Below are positions 1 to 5,682 of a stretch of 5,682 nucleotides of DNA, piece by piece. This DNA comes from Bacteroidales bacterium (GTDB lineage Bacteria; Bacteroidota; Bacteroidia; Bacteroidales; PUMT01). The notes below the pieces were generated by a model. The model searched no databases. It had not been told where the DNA came from and saw nothing but the letters and a program-made list of their open reading frames with translations. The translations under genes were made by a program, and so were the position numbers. Numbering within the stretch: position 1 is the stretch's first letter; each line of letters opens with the position of its first letter. Where the stretch lies: positions 1 through 5,682 of the forward strand of contig SKQJ01000412.1 of the NCBI GenBank assembly GCA_007119075.1, written 5' to 3'.

Positions 1-150
1 CTTCCTGTCCGTTCTCCTGGTTCTCCTGTGCTTCCTGTCCGATCCCCTGAGCTTCCCCCTCTTGTGATTCCCTGTGCCGGTTCCCGTTCTCCCGGCTCCC
101 CTGCTCCCCCGTTTCACGGCCTTCCTGACCGTTCTCCTGCTCCTGGGGGC
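1..150. repeat. Degenerate 30-bp tandem repeats inside the AI-2E family gene
   Basis: The plus strand is strongly pyrimidine-rich here and has a 30-base period. CTTCCTGTCCGTTCTCCTG at 1-19 recurs at 121-139 with one mismatch and at 31-49 with two. The blocks at 61-90 and 91-120 are more diverged and only keep the composition. Thirty bases is ten codons, so the repeat keeps the reading frame. On the minus strand the units read SPQEQENGQE, two diverged units, EGEAQGIGQE and AQENQENGQE; three of the five end in GQE. The array may continue past the left edge. Confidence 0.7.
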
Positions 151-523
151 TGGCGGGACCCAGGTTGAAGTCGACATTTTCCAGAGGCGTATTCTCTTCG
201 AGGAACCGGCTGACCTCCACAATCCTTTCCTGCAATTGCTCCTGGATCTCTTCCCAGTCCTCCGTGAAATCCTGTATTTGCTGGAAGAGCATAAATACAA
301 AACCTGCTATCACGAGTAACAGGGTAAGGGTGGATACAAGAGTTGCCAGTATCCTGTGCCAGCCCAGTTTCTCCAGCTTTACCGTAATTGGAACTACAAG
401 AAATGCCAGCACCATGGCTGTTGCAAGAGGTACCAGGAATACCTGCGCCTTGATGAGTCCGGCAAATAAAAAATACAGGGCAATAATGGTGAGTGCGGAG
501 TAAAGCAGTATTTTCCTTCCCAT
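1..523 (-). CDS. AI-2E family (PerM/YdiK-like) transporter, N-terminal part, cut by the window edge
   Basis: This open frame has no stop before the left edge; 174 codons are visible from the ATG at 523-521. The protein begins MGRKILLYSALTIIALY and shows three hydrophobic helices at about residues 5-23, 26-46 and 58-80. Between helices 2 and 3 lies the short basic loop VKLEKLGWHR. This order, followed by a hydrophilic charged segment rich in Gln and Glu (about 82-110), matches the N-terminal half of the AI-2E/PerM family of polytopic inner-membrane proteins. Family members include the AI-2 exporter TqsA and proposed Na+/H+ antiporters, so the substrate cannot be named. From about residue 120 the chain becomes Glu/Gln/Asn/Gly-rich and repetitive up to the edge, which is unusual at this place; the family normally has a compact extracytoplasmic region before the later helices. 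The start has no clear Shine-Dalgarno. The gene lies 48 bases downstream of the small membrane-protein gene on the same strand, so co-transcription is likely. The family call is from pattern recognition. Confidence 0.85.
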   Translation of the reverse strand, partial: MGRKILLYSALTIIALYFLFAGLIKAQVFLVPLATAMVLAFLVVPITVKLEKLGWHRILATLVSTLTLLLVIAGFVFMLFQQIQDFTEDWEEIQEQLQERIVEVSRFLEENTPLENVDFNLGPASPQEQENGQEGRETGEQGSRENGNRHRESQEGEAQGIGQEAQENQENGQE

Positions 524-571
524 AGCAAATAAATTGCAGTTAAAATTAAGATGCCGGGAGGTGCAGGTTGA

Positions 572-790
572 TCATCCGCAGCAGGAACGCCTGTCGCCGG
601 ACTTGCCCCGGCACAGCATTTCATCATGCTTTGCACAGGTGATGCCCCGCTTTTGCATTTCCTTGTTCCGTCCGATGGATGTAACCGGGAACCTGCCGTT
701 TTTCCTGATAAGAATGCTGATTGACAAGCCTGCAAAAATCATTCCCATCAAAATGGTGGCTGCAGCCAGGAGAAGATAGAATTCTTTCAT
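572..790 (-). CDS. Small single-helix membrane protein with Cys-containing tail, function unknown
   Basis: This 72-residue protein (MKEFYLLLAAATILMGM...) has one membrane helix at about residues 3-28, then a basic turn (RKNGR) and a polar tail. The tail carries FPVTSIGRNKEMQKRGITC, so the layout is FPxTxIGxNxxMxxxGITC. It has cysteines at 52, 60, 70 and 71 and a histidine at 55, and it ends SCCG. I recall similar short membrane proteins in Bacteroidota with a GITC-containing, Cys-ended tail, but know no function; the Cys/His set could bind a metal or be redox-active (inference). By positive charge the tail is probably cytoplasmic. I chose the ATG at 790-788; an in-frame ATG at 796 would add MI, but the leftward -7 box at 817-810 would then leave a leader of only a few bases. 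The stop lies 48 bases before the AI-2E family gene, which suggests an operon. The hydrophobic-then-Cys pattern is convincing for a real gene; other frames over this stretch look like shadows. Confidence 0.7.
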   Translation of the reverse strand: MKEFYLLLAAATILMGMIFAGLSISILIRKNGRFPVTSIGRNKEMQKRGITCAKHDEMLCRGKSGDRRSCCG

Positions 791-809
791 TATCATTAAA
801 TTGGAACAT

Positions 810-817
810 CAAAGTTA
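810..817 (-). promoter_or_regulatory. Bacteroidota-type -7 promoter box for the small membrane-protein operon
   Basis: On the minus strand the bases read TAACTTTG, a full match to TAnnTTTG, the -7 element of the main sigma factor in Bacteroidota. Transcription would start near 803-805, only about 13 bases before the ATG at 790. No good TTTG (-33) element is seen at the expected distance; TTTTCTGG at 844-837 is the nearest weak candidate. The match is short, so chance cannot be excluded, but it sits in the right place and direction. Confidence 0.45.
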
Positions 818-836
818 CGATTATCATGATAAATCG
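818..836. promoter_or_regulatory. Palindrome next to the leftward -7 box, candidate operator
   Basis: TTATCATGATAA at 821-832 is a perfect 12-base palindrome. It is flanked by CGA on the left and ATCG on the right, so the symmetry extends to CGAT/ATCG with a one-base offset. It directly abuts the leftward -7 box and fills the space where the -33 to -7 spacer should be, so a bound protein would block that promoter. It has a loose likeness to hexamers of Fur-type boxes, but not enough to name a regulator. Confidence 0.35.
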
Positions 837-1027
837 CCAGAAAATTCACTAAAATAGCTGAGAAAAAAATACACAACCTGTACCGATCCTATAATGCCGC
901 AGATGCCCGAAAGATACTTTGCTTTGGCATCAGATTCAGCGTCATGGACATATTTGAACAGTTCAGGGCCCTGCGGAAATCCGATTACTTTGAGCGGGAT
1001 TGAACAATTATTTGGAATTATTCTTGT

Positions 1028-1035
1028 TAAATTTG
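1028..1035 (+). promoter_or_regulatory. Bacteroidota-type -7 promoter box for the E1 gene
   Basis: TAAATTTG matches TAnnTTTG in full. Transcription would start at about 1041-1043, giving a leader of roughly 33-35 bases before the ATG at 1076. For the -33 element, TTG at 1000-1002 is slightly too far (25-base spacer) and TTTG at 1011-1014 too close (13-base spacer), so the upstream half is weak. The rest of the divergent region (838-999) shows no RNA gene or riboswitch that I can recognise. Confidence 0.5.
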
Positions 1036-1075
1036 CAGAAAGTGTTTCCTTCCGGGAACATAAACAGCAATAATT

Positions 1076-3508
1076 ATGGATGAGTCAGCGATAAGGAAAA
1101 ATAATGAACTTTCATTCAAGGACTTCAGAAGCGAGGTACTGTCCGATTACAGGCTTGCCAGCCTTAGCAGGAACCTGAGCATCACCGGCAGAAAAGAGGT
1201 GTTGACCGGGAAGGCAAAGTTCGGGATCTTTGGCGATGGAAAAGAACTAGCTCAGATAGCATTTGCAAAACAGTTCAGGAACGGGGACTGGCGTTCGGGT
1301 TATTACCGGGATCAGACTTTCATGCTGGCTGCAGGATTGTTGACGCCTAAGGAATTTTTCGCACAGCTTTACGGGGAAACAGAGGTAAGCCTGAATCCGG
1401 GGAATGCCGGGCGGTCTTTCAATAACCATTTTTCCACCCGCAGCATTAATGGTGACGGCACATGGAGGAATCTGATGGATCAAAAGAATTCATCGGCCGA
1501 TATATCGCCGACGGCCGGACAAATGCCCAGGCTTCTGGGACTTGCCTGGGCTTCGAAACTATACCGCAATATACCTGAGCTCCATAATTTCAAAACCCTG
1601 ACCGACGGCGGGAACGAGGTTGCATTTGGGACCATAGGCGATGCAAGCACTTCCGAAGGCCATTTCTGGGAAACGATAAATGCGGCAGCCGTTTTGCAGG
1701 TCCCGGTAGCCCTGGCGATCTGGGATGATGGATACGGCATTTCCGTTCCCCGGAAATATCAGACTGCAAAAGAAAGTATTTCGGCGGCCCTGCAGGGATT
1801 CGGACGGGAAGAAGACAAAAACGGGATCGTAATTCTCAAGGGGAAAGGATGGGATTACCCGGAACTGTGTAAATTATTTGCCCGCGGAGTAAGAATCGCA
1901 AGGGAGGATCATGTACCGGTGGTATTTCATATTGATGAAATGACCCAGCCGCTTGGCCATTCCACTTCCGGATCGCACGAACGTTATAAATCGCCTGAAA
2001 GACTTAGCTGGGAAAAGGACTATGATCCCATTGCCAGGATGAGGGAGTGGATAGTCATAACCGGCCTTGGGACTGCAGAGGAACTTGATGGAATTGAGGC
2101 CGAAACCCTTGAATTAGCCCGGAAGGCAAGGAGGGAGGCCTGGGCTGACTATACAGGGCCCATGATTGCCGAACGGGATAATCTCCTGGGCATCCTGGAG
2201 AACCGGAACTGTTTGTGCAAGCGGGAGGGCTACGATAAGGCAGGTTCAATTTCTTCAGGCCTTAAAAAAATTCCTGCACCGATACGCAAGGATATTTTCA
2301 GTGCCGCCCGGAAAATATTGCGGCATATCTGTGCCGATTGCGAGATGAGGGAACAGCTTCAAAAGGATCTGTCCGGTTGGCTGCAAAGGAACATTGAAGA
2401 TAGTGCGGTCCGGTACAATACTTTTTTATATAATGAATCCCGCTTTTCAACATTGAATGTAAAACCGGCCGGGCCACGCTATGCCGAAGATGCGCCTGAA
2501 GTGCCCGGGCGCGAGATATTGCGGGATTTCTGGGACCGGGCCCTTGAACGTGAATCAAGGCTTTTTATTTTCGGTCAGGATACCGGAAAAATTGGAGGCG
2601 TCAACCAGTCATACGAAGGGCTTCAGCAAAAATACGGCGAACTGAGAGTAAGCGATACCGGGATACGCGAAACTACTATTCTGGGACAGGCCATTGGAAT
2701 GGCACTCCGGGGCTTGCGCCCTGTGGCGGAGATCCAGTACCTTGATTACCTGCTATATGCCCTGCAGACTTTCAGCGATGACCTCGCGACCACCCATTAC
2801 CGCACCGGGGGAGGGCAGAGTGTCCCTGTGATTGTGGTGACCCGCGGTCACCGGCTGGAAGGCATATGGCATGCCGGCTCGCCGGTTAGTATGGTAATTA
2901 ACTCTATAAGAGGAGTATATGTCTGTGTCCCAAGAAATATGACACAAGCTGCAGGTTTTTACAACACCCTGCTGGAAGGGCAGGATCCTGCCATAGTCAT
3001 TGAACCTCTCAACGGTTACAGGCTTAAGGAAAAGAGGCCTGAGAACACCGGCGAATACAGGATTCCCCTGGGGGTCCCTGAAATACTCAGACAGGGGGAT
3101 GACGTCACCATAGTGACCTACGGCTCATGTGTGCGGATTGCCCAGGATGCTGTCCGGCAGCTGGAGGATTTCAATATATCGGCCGAGCTGATAGATGTCC
3201 AGACGCTGCTTCCTTTTGACCTGCCTGACATTGTGCTGGGCTCACTGAAAAAAACCGGCAGGGTGCTGTTCTTTGACGAGGATGTGCCCGGAGGGGCAAC
3301 ATCCTACATGATGCAGCAGGTTCTGGAGGACAGGGGCGGCTTTTTTTACCTTGATTCCGAGCCTCAGACGCTTACGGGGAAGGACCACCGCACAGCCTAT
3401 TCGTCCGATGGCGACTATTTTTCAAATCCCAACGCCGAAGATGTATTTGACAGGGTCTATGAAATGATGCACAAGTCGGATACAAAGAAATATCCTAAGC
3501 TTTTCTGA
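1076..3508 (+). CDS. 2-oxoacid dehydrogenase E1, fused alpha and beta subunits (probably branched-chain type)
   Basis: This soluble 810-residue protein performs the thiamine-diphosphate-dependent decarboxylation of a 2-oxoacid and passes the acyl group to the lipoyl E2. The alpha-type half spans about residues 20-360. It has YYRDQ (76-80), a cofactor motif GDASTSEG (188-195) ending in WDDGYGIS (216-223), and the loop GHSTSGSHERYK (294-305), which carries the conserved active-site histidine. A helical linker runs at about 360-475. The beta-type half follows, with GQDTGKIGGV (500-509), SDTGIRE (526-532), AEIQYLDY (551-558), TGGGQSVP (577-584) and HAGS (599-602). The transketolase C-terminal domain is at about 665-790 (DVTIVTYGSCV, DEDVPGGA). 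Separate alpha and beta chains are usually about 330-400 residues each, so the length fits a full fusion. No signal peptide is seen. The start has no Shine-Dalgarno, as usual in Bacteroidota. The gene stands alone; E2 and E3 are not here. Fused enzymes of this kind are usually annotated as 2-oxoisovalerate dehydrogenase, feeding branched-chain acyl-CoA formation; pyruvate as substrate cannot be excluded. The family is certain, the substrate is not. Confidence 0.95.
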   Translation: MDESAIRKNNELSFKDFRSEVLSDYRLASLSRNLSITGRKEVLTGKAKFGIFGDGKELAQIAFAKQFRNGDWRSGYYRDQTFMLAAGLLTPKEFFAQLYGETEVSLNPGNAGRSFNNHFSTRSINGDGTWRNLMDQKNSSADISPTAGQMPRLLGLAWASKLYRNIPELHNFKTLTDGGNEVAFGTIGDASTSEGHFWETINAAAVLQVPVALAIWDDGYGISVPRKYQTAKESISAALQGFGREEDKNGIVILKGKGWDYPELCKLFARGVRIAREDHVPVVFHIDEMTQPLGHSTSGSHERYKSPERLSWEKDYDPIARMREWIVITGLGTAEELDGIEAETLELARKARREAWADYTGPMIAERDNLLGILENRNCLCKREGYDKAGSISSGLKKIPAPIRKDIFSAARKILRHICADCEMREQLQKDLSGWLQRNIEDSAVRYNTFLYNESRFSTLNVKPAGPRYAEDAPEVPGREILRDFWDRALERESRLFIFGQDTGKIGGVNQSYEGLQQKYGELRVSDTGIRETTILGQAIGMALRGLRPVAEIQYLDYLLYALQTFSDDLATTHYRTGGGQSVPVIVVTRGHRLEGIWHAGSPVSMVINSIRGVYVCVPRNMTQAAGFYNTLLEGQDPAIVIEPLNGYRLKEKRPENTGEYRIPLGVPEILRQGDDVTIVTYGSCVRIAQDAVRQLEDFNISAELIDVQTLLPFDLPDIVLGSLKKTGRVLFFDEDVPGGATSYMMQQVLEDRGGFFYLDSEPQTLTGKDHRTAYSSDGDYFSNPNAEDVFDRVYEMMHKSDTKKYPKLF

Positions 3509-3528
3509 AGTACCGGGCACAATAAGTC

Positions 3529-3578
3529 TCAGCCTTTCAGCCGCCGGATTTTGATATTGAAGGAGGCCATAAACACCG
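3529..3578. repeat. Downstream copy of the nhaC 3' end (50-bp direct repeat, copy 1)
   Basis: These 50 bases repeat 3600-3649 with one difference (G at 3565, A at 3636). On the minus strand the copy spells the last 15 residues of the antiporter, VFMASFNIKIRRLKG, and its TGA stop. The copy lies 71 bases beyond the original, which is not a multiple of three, so it is in another frame and outside the gene. The one mismatch is silent (Ala GCC against GCT). The 21 bases between the copies (3579-3599) are unrelated. It lies within the 91-base convergent gap, where I see no clear hairpin terminator for either gene. Confidence 0.95.
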
Positions 3579-3599
3579 GCCAGTCAAAAGAAACGCGTT

Positions 3600-3649
3600 T
3601 CAGCCTTTCAGCCGCCGGATTTTGATATTGAAGGAAGCCATAAACACCG
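3600..3649. repeat. 3' end of nhaC (50-bp direct repeat, copy 2, within the gene)
   Basis: This is the in-gene copy of the repeat. It holds the last 15 antiporter codons, two bases of the codon before them, and the TGA stop at 3602-3600. Similarity to the other copy ends sharply at both sides, so only the very end of the gene was copied, not a longer paralogue. Confidence 0.95.
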
Positions 3650-5045
3650 ACATGAAGGGGCTGATAATGTTGAAAAAAGCATAAGGCAGGTAGGTAAAGG
3701 TAGGAACACCGAGCACCGCGCTCTGGGTGGCCCCGCAGGTATTCCATGGTATGAGCACCGAGGTAACAGTTCCCGAGTCTTCCAGGGTCCGGCTGAGTAC
3801 TTCCGGCTTTAAGTTCCTGTCCGCATAGGTTTTGGAAAACATCCTGCCGGGAACAACTATCGATATATACTGGTCGGAAGCGGTGATGTTGAAAAACAGG
3901 CATGTGGCTGCCGTAGTGGCAACCAGTGAACCGGTAGATTTTGCAAAGTGCATAAGTCCCGAGGTTATCCTTACCAGCATTCCGGCCGCTTCCATAACCC
4001 CTCCGAAGATCATGGCCGTCATAATAAGCCAGATCGTATTGAGCATTCCTGCCATTCCGCCGGTGGCAAGGAGATCGCTCACCTGGGGATCCGGGGTGGC
4101 TATGGCGATCCTGCCCCCCATGCTTTTCATTATGGCAACATAGGACGATATGGCATAATTGCCGGTAACCCCCGAGACGGCCTCTATCACCCCGGGCTGA
4201 AATATTACGGCAAAAATGGCTCCGAGAAGCGTTCCCGCAAGCAGGGCGGGAATGGGGGGCGTTTTACTCACAATAATGATCACAAGGGCCACGGGCACTA
4301 TGAACAGAATGGGTGATATATAAAATGTGCCCTCGAGTGCCGAAAGGGTCGCCTGGACATTGGCCTCCTGAGCTGCCGGCCTGAAGAAAAAGCCCAGTAC
4401 AATGAAGATCACCATCGTGATTATAATTGAAGGGGCCGTAGTCAGGAACATATACCTTATATGCGTGAAAAGATCGGTGCCGGCCATGGCGGGAGCAAGG
4501 TTGGTCGTGTCTGAGAGGGGAGACATCTTATCCCCGAAATAAGCTCCTGAAATTATGGCGCCGGCCACCATTCCCTCATGAAAACCCAGTGCAATGCCTA
4601 TGCCCACAAGGGCAATCCCAATGGTTGCCACCGTTGACCATGAGCTGCCTGTTGCAACCGAAACCATGGCCGAAATAACCACACAGGCCAGCAGGAATAT
4701 ATGCGGATCCAGAATCTTCAGTCCGTAATAGATCATCGAAGGCACTACTCCGCTTAACAGCCAGGTGCCGGCGAGGGAACCGATAAGAAGCAAAATAAGC
4801 ATTGAAGGCATTGCCGATCCTATGCTTTTGACTATCCTTTCCCTTATGGTGTACCAGTTATGGCCGAGCCTCACGGCAATGACCGCCCCCACTGCTGCTG
4901 CCAGCAACAGTGCAAGCTGGTTGGGCCCAAAAAGAGCGTCATCGCCGAAAAGATAGACATTAAGAGATAAAAGAAGGATGAGGAGAAACAGCGGTATAGA
5001 TGCCTGAAGCAGGGTGGGTTTACGTGTGTGTTTGTCCATTTCCAT
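3600..5045 (-). CDS. nhaC: Na+/H+ antiporter, NhaC family
   Basis: This 481-residue inner-membrane protein exchanges cytoplasmic Na+ for external protons in sodium and pH homeostasis. It is hydrophobic almost throughout, with about 11-13 likely helices. Family motifs are clear: ATGSSWSTVA (132-141), AYFGDKMSPLSDTTNLAP (168-185), the ASDQY pair region (389-393) and LEDSGTVTSVLIPWNTCGA (421-439). The length is typical for NhaC. I chose the ATG at 5045; another ATG at 5039 and a TTG at 5060 are possible, and none has a strong ribosome binding site. The gene starts 22 bases after the serine hydrolase stop on the same strand, so the two are probably co-transcribed. It converges with the E1 gene, and its last 50 bases are duplicated just past the stop. 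Related NhaC-superfamily members exchange malate/lactate or amines, so Na+/H+ exchange is the family default, not proven here. Confidence 0.93.
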   Translation of the reverse strand: MEMDKHTRKPTLLQASIPLFLLILLLSLNVYLFGDDALFGPNQLALLLAAAVGAVIAVRLGHNWYTIRERIVKSIGSAMPSMLILLLIGSLAGTWLLSGVVPSMIYYGLKILDPHIFLLACVVISAMVSVATGSSWSTVATIGIALVGIGIALGFHEGMVAGAIISGAYFGDKMSPLSDTTNLAPAMAGTDLFTHIRYMFLTTAPSIIITMVIFIVLGFFFRPAAQEANVQATLSALEGTFYISPILFIVPVALVIIIVSKTPPIPALLAGTLLGAIFAVIFQPGVIEAVSGVTGNYAISSYVAIMKSMGGRIAIATPDPQVSDLLATGGMAGMLNTIWLIMTAMIFGGVMEAAGMLVRITSGLMHFAKSTGSLVATTAATCLFFNITASDQYISIVVPGRMFSKTYADRNLKPEVLSRTLEDSGTVTSVLIPWNTCGATQSAVLGVPTFTYLPYAFFNIISPFMSVFMASFNIKIRRLKG

Positions 5046-5067
5046 GTATGTGCCTGGCAAAGCCTGA

Positions 5068-5682
5068 TCAGTGGGCGAAGATCCGGCCGGTTATTTTTTT
5101 ATATTCTACGATGCGGTAATAATCAGTGGGATAAAGGCCAACCTGGGTCATAACCGGACGGAGGGTAAAGGTAACATTCAGTTGCCTTATCCTGCCCTGG
5201 CTGTCGAGGTCGAAATTCACGAATTTTTCCCGCATCGCCTGATTTTTCCATGATGCCCTGAAAGTATCATAATGCCAGTGTTCCAGGGTGGCAACCATTT
5301 CAGGGTCTTCCCAGAACTCAAGTTCAAGCCGGCCGTCACCGGACAGCCTCACTTCTACCATATCGTAAACCCGATCGTGGTATAATCCGGTATAATCAGC
5401 AAGGGAAAGCGAGGGGGCGGTGCCCGTTATCCTGGCGCTGTCAATCGATTCCCTTCTTTGCATTGCCGACTCCATATTCCGGTTGTGACCGGAAAGGTAC
5501 AGTTCATTCCAGTCATATTCCCTTTCGATCCCAAGGAAAGAGTCTATGATATGGTTTACCAGGGCCGGTCTGAAACCGCAAAAAAGATTGCCTGCTGCAA
5601 ATATGCCCAGATCAAGTCCGGGCACAAGTGCGACCACTGAATTCATGCCATCTGTGGCGCCGCTGTGGTGCAGTACCCGGTA
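5068..5682 (-). CDS. Serine hydrolase of the beta-lactamase/PBP fold, C-terminal part with DUF3471-like domain
   Basis: The frame is open to the right edge, so 204 C-terminal residues are visible and the start is missing. The first residues read YRVLHHSGATDGMNS. The HSG box in this context is the third active-site motif (the KTG equivalent) of class C beta-lactamase-like serine hydrolases, followed by the usual strand VVALVPGLDLGIFAAGN (about 17-33). The upstream SxxK and YxN motifs must lie outside the window. From about residue 90 the chain reads LADYTGLYHDRVYDMVEVRL...LEF, then a strand-rich segment, which resembles the DUF3471 domain often attached to these enzymes. Such proteins are usually exported esterases or peptidases acting on D-amino-acid or ester bonds; they are seldom resistance genes. 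An internal ATG at 5646 would start inside the core domain, so it is not a true start. The stop lies 22 bases before the antiporter ATG. Confidence 0.88.
   Translation of the reverse strand, partial: YRVLHHSGATDGMNSVVALVPGLDLGIFAAGNLFCGFRPALVNHIIDSFLGIEREYDWNELYLSGHNRNMESAMQRRESIDSARITGTAPSLSLADYTGLYHDRVYDMVEVRLSGDGRLELEFWEDPEMVATLEHWHYDTFRASWKNQAMREKFVNFDLDSQGRIRQLNVTFTLRPVMTQVGLYPTDYYRIVEYKKITGRIFAH

Noticed and set aside
1..150. CRISPR array or mobile-element repeats
   Set aside because: The units are contiguous, degenerate and in frame with the coding sequence, with no unique spacers and no terminal inverted repeats.
74..503. Rightward open frames with Leu/Pro-rich or Ser-rich products across the left part
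   Set aside because: They lie opposite the AI-2E family gene, whose minus-strand frame has clear membrane helices and family order. Their composition simply mirrors the pyrimidine-rich strand.
394..827. Other leftward frames overlapping the small membrane-protein gene (394-735 and 624-827)
   Set aside because: Their products lack any family-like pattern and overlap, in other frames, the convincing helix plus Cys tail and the transporter start.
885..900. TATAAT at 890-895 as a sigma-70 promoter
   Set aside because: No TTGACA-like element lies at the right distance, and the Bacteroidota sigma factor uses TAnnTTTG, which is found closer to the gene.
3509..3599. A hairpin terminator between the convergent E1 and antiporter genes
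   Set aside because: Only a weak, bulged GCCTTTCA/TGAAGGAGGC pairing without a T tract is visible, so I do not call it.
3529..3903. A 124-residue leftward frame that ends with the same residues as the antiporter
   Set aside because: It runs out of frame through nhaC for most of its length. It shares the ending only because the 50-base repeat carries the final codons into this frame.

Overview
The window looks like a piece of a Bacteroidota chromosome, probably a Bacteroidales-like or related environmental lineage of mid GC content. Three things point there. The 2-oxoacid dehydrogenase E1 has its alpha and beta chains fused in one polypeptide, as is common in that phylum. The starts lack clear Shine-Dalgarno sequences. 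Two good TAnnTTTG (-7) promoter boxes lie in the one divergent intergenic region. The genus cannot be read from the sequence.

Layout. On the minus strand at the left edge is the N-terminal part of an AI-2E family (PerM-like) membrane protein (1-523). It runs off the window and passes from its third membrane helix into an unusual Glu/Gln/Asn/Gly-rich repetitive segment. Just upstream of it on the same strand is a 72-residue one-helix membrane protein with a Cys-containing tail (572-790). A 285-base divergent intergenic region (791-1075) follows. It holds a -7 box for each direction and a palindrome beside the leftward one. Rightward from 1076 runs the 810-residue fused E1 gene, the largest gene here. 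It meets a leftward gene pair head to head: a serine hydrolase of the beta-lactamase/penicillin-binding fold with a DUF3471-like tail (its start lies beyond the right edge), then, 22 bases downstream, an NhaC-type Na+/H+ antiporter. The convergent gap at 3509-3599 carries a second copy of the last 50 bases of the antiporter gene.

How the genes work together. The E1 enzyme would do the thiamine-diphosphate-dependent decarboxylation step of a 2-oxoacid dehydrogenase complex, most likely the branched-chain one. Its E2 and E3 partners are not in the window. The antiporter acts in sodium and pH homeostasis and is probably co-transcribed with the hydrolase. The two leftward genes at the left edge probably form a second short operon. 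I see no functional link between these units and no mobile element, RNA gene, CRISPR array or defence system. The window is mostly ordinary chromosome. The points most worth a second look are the tandem duplication of the antiporter gene's 3' end and the repetitive insertion in the AI-2E protein.
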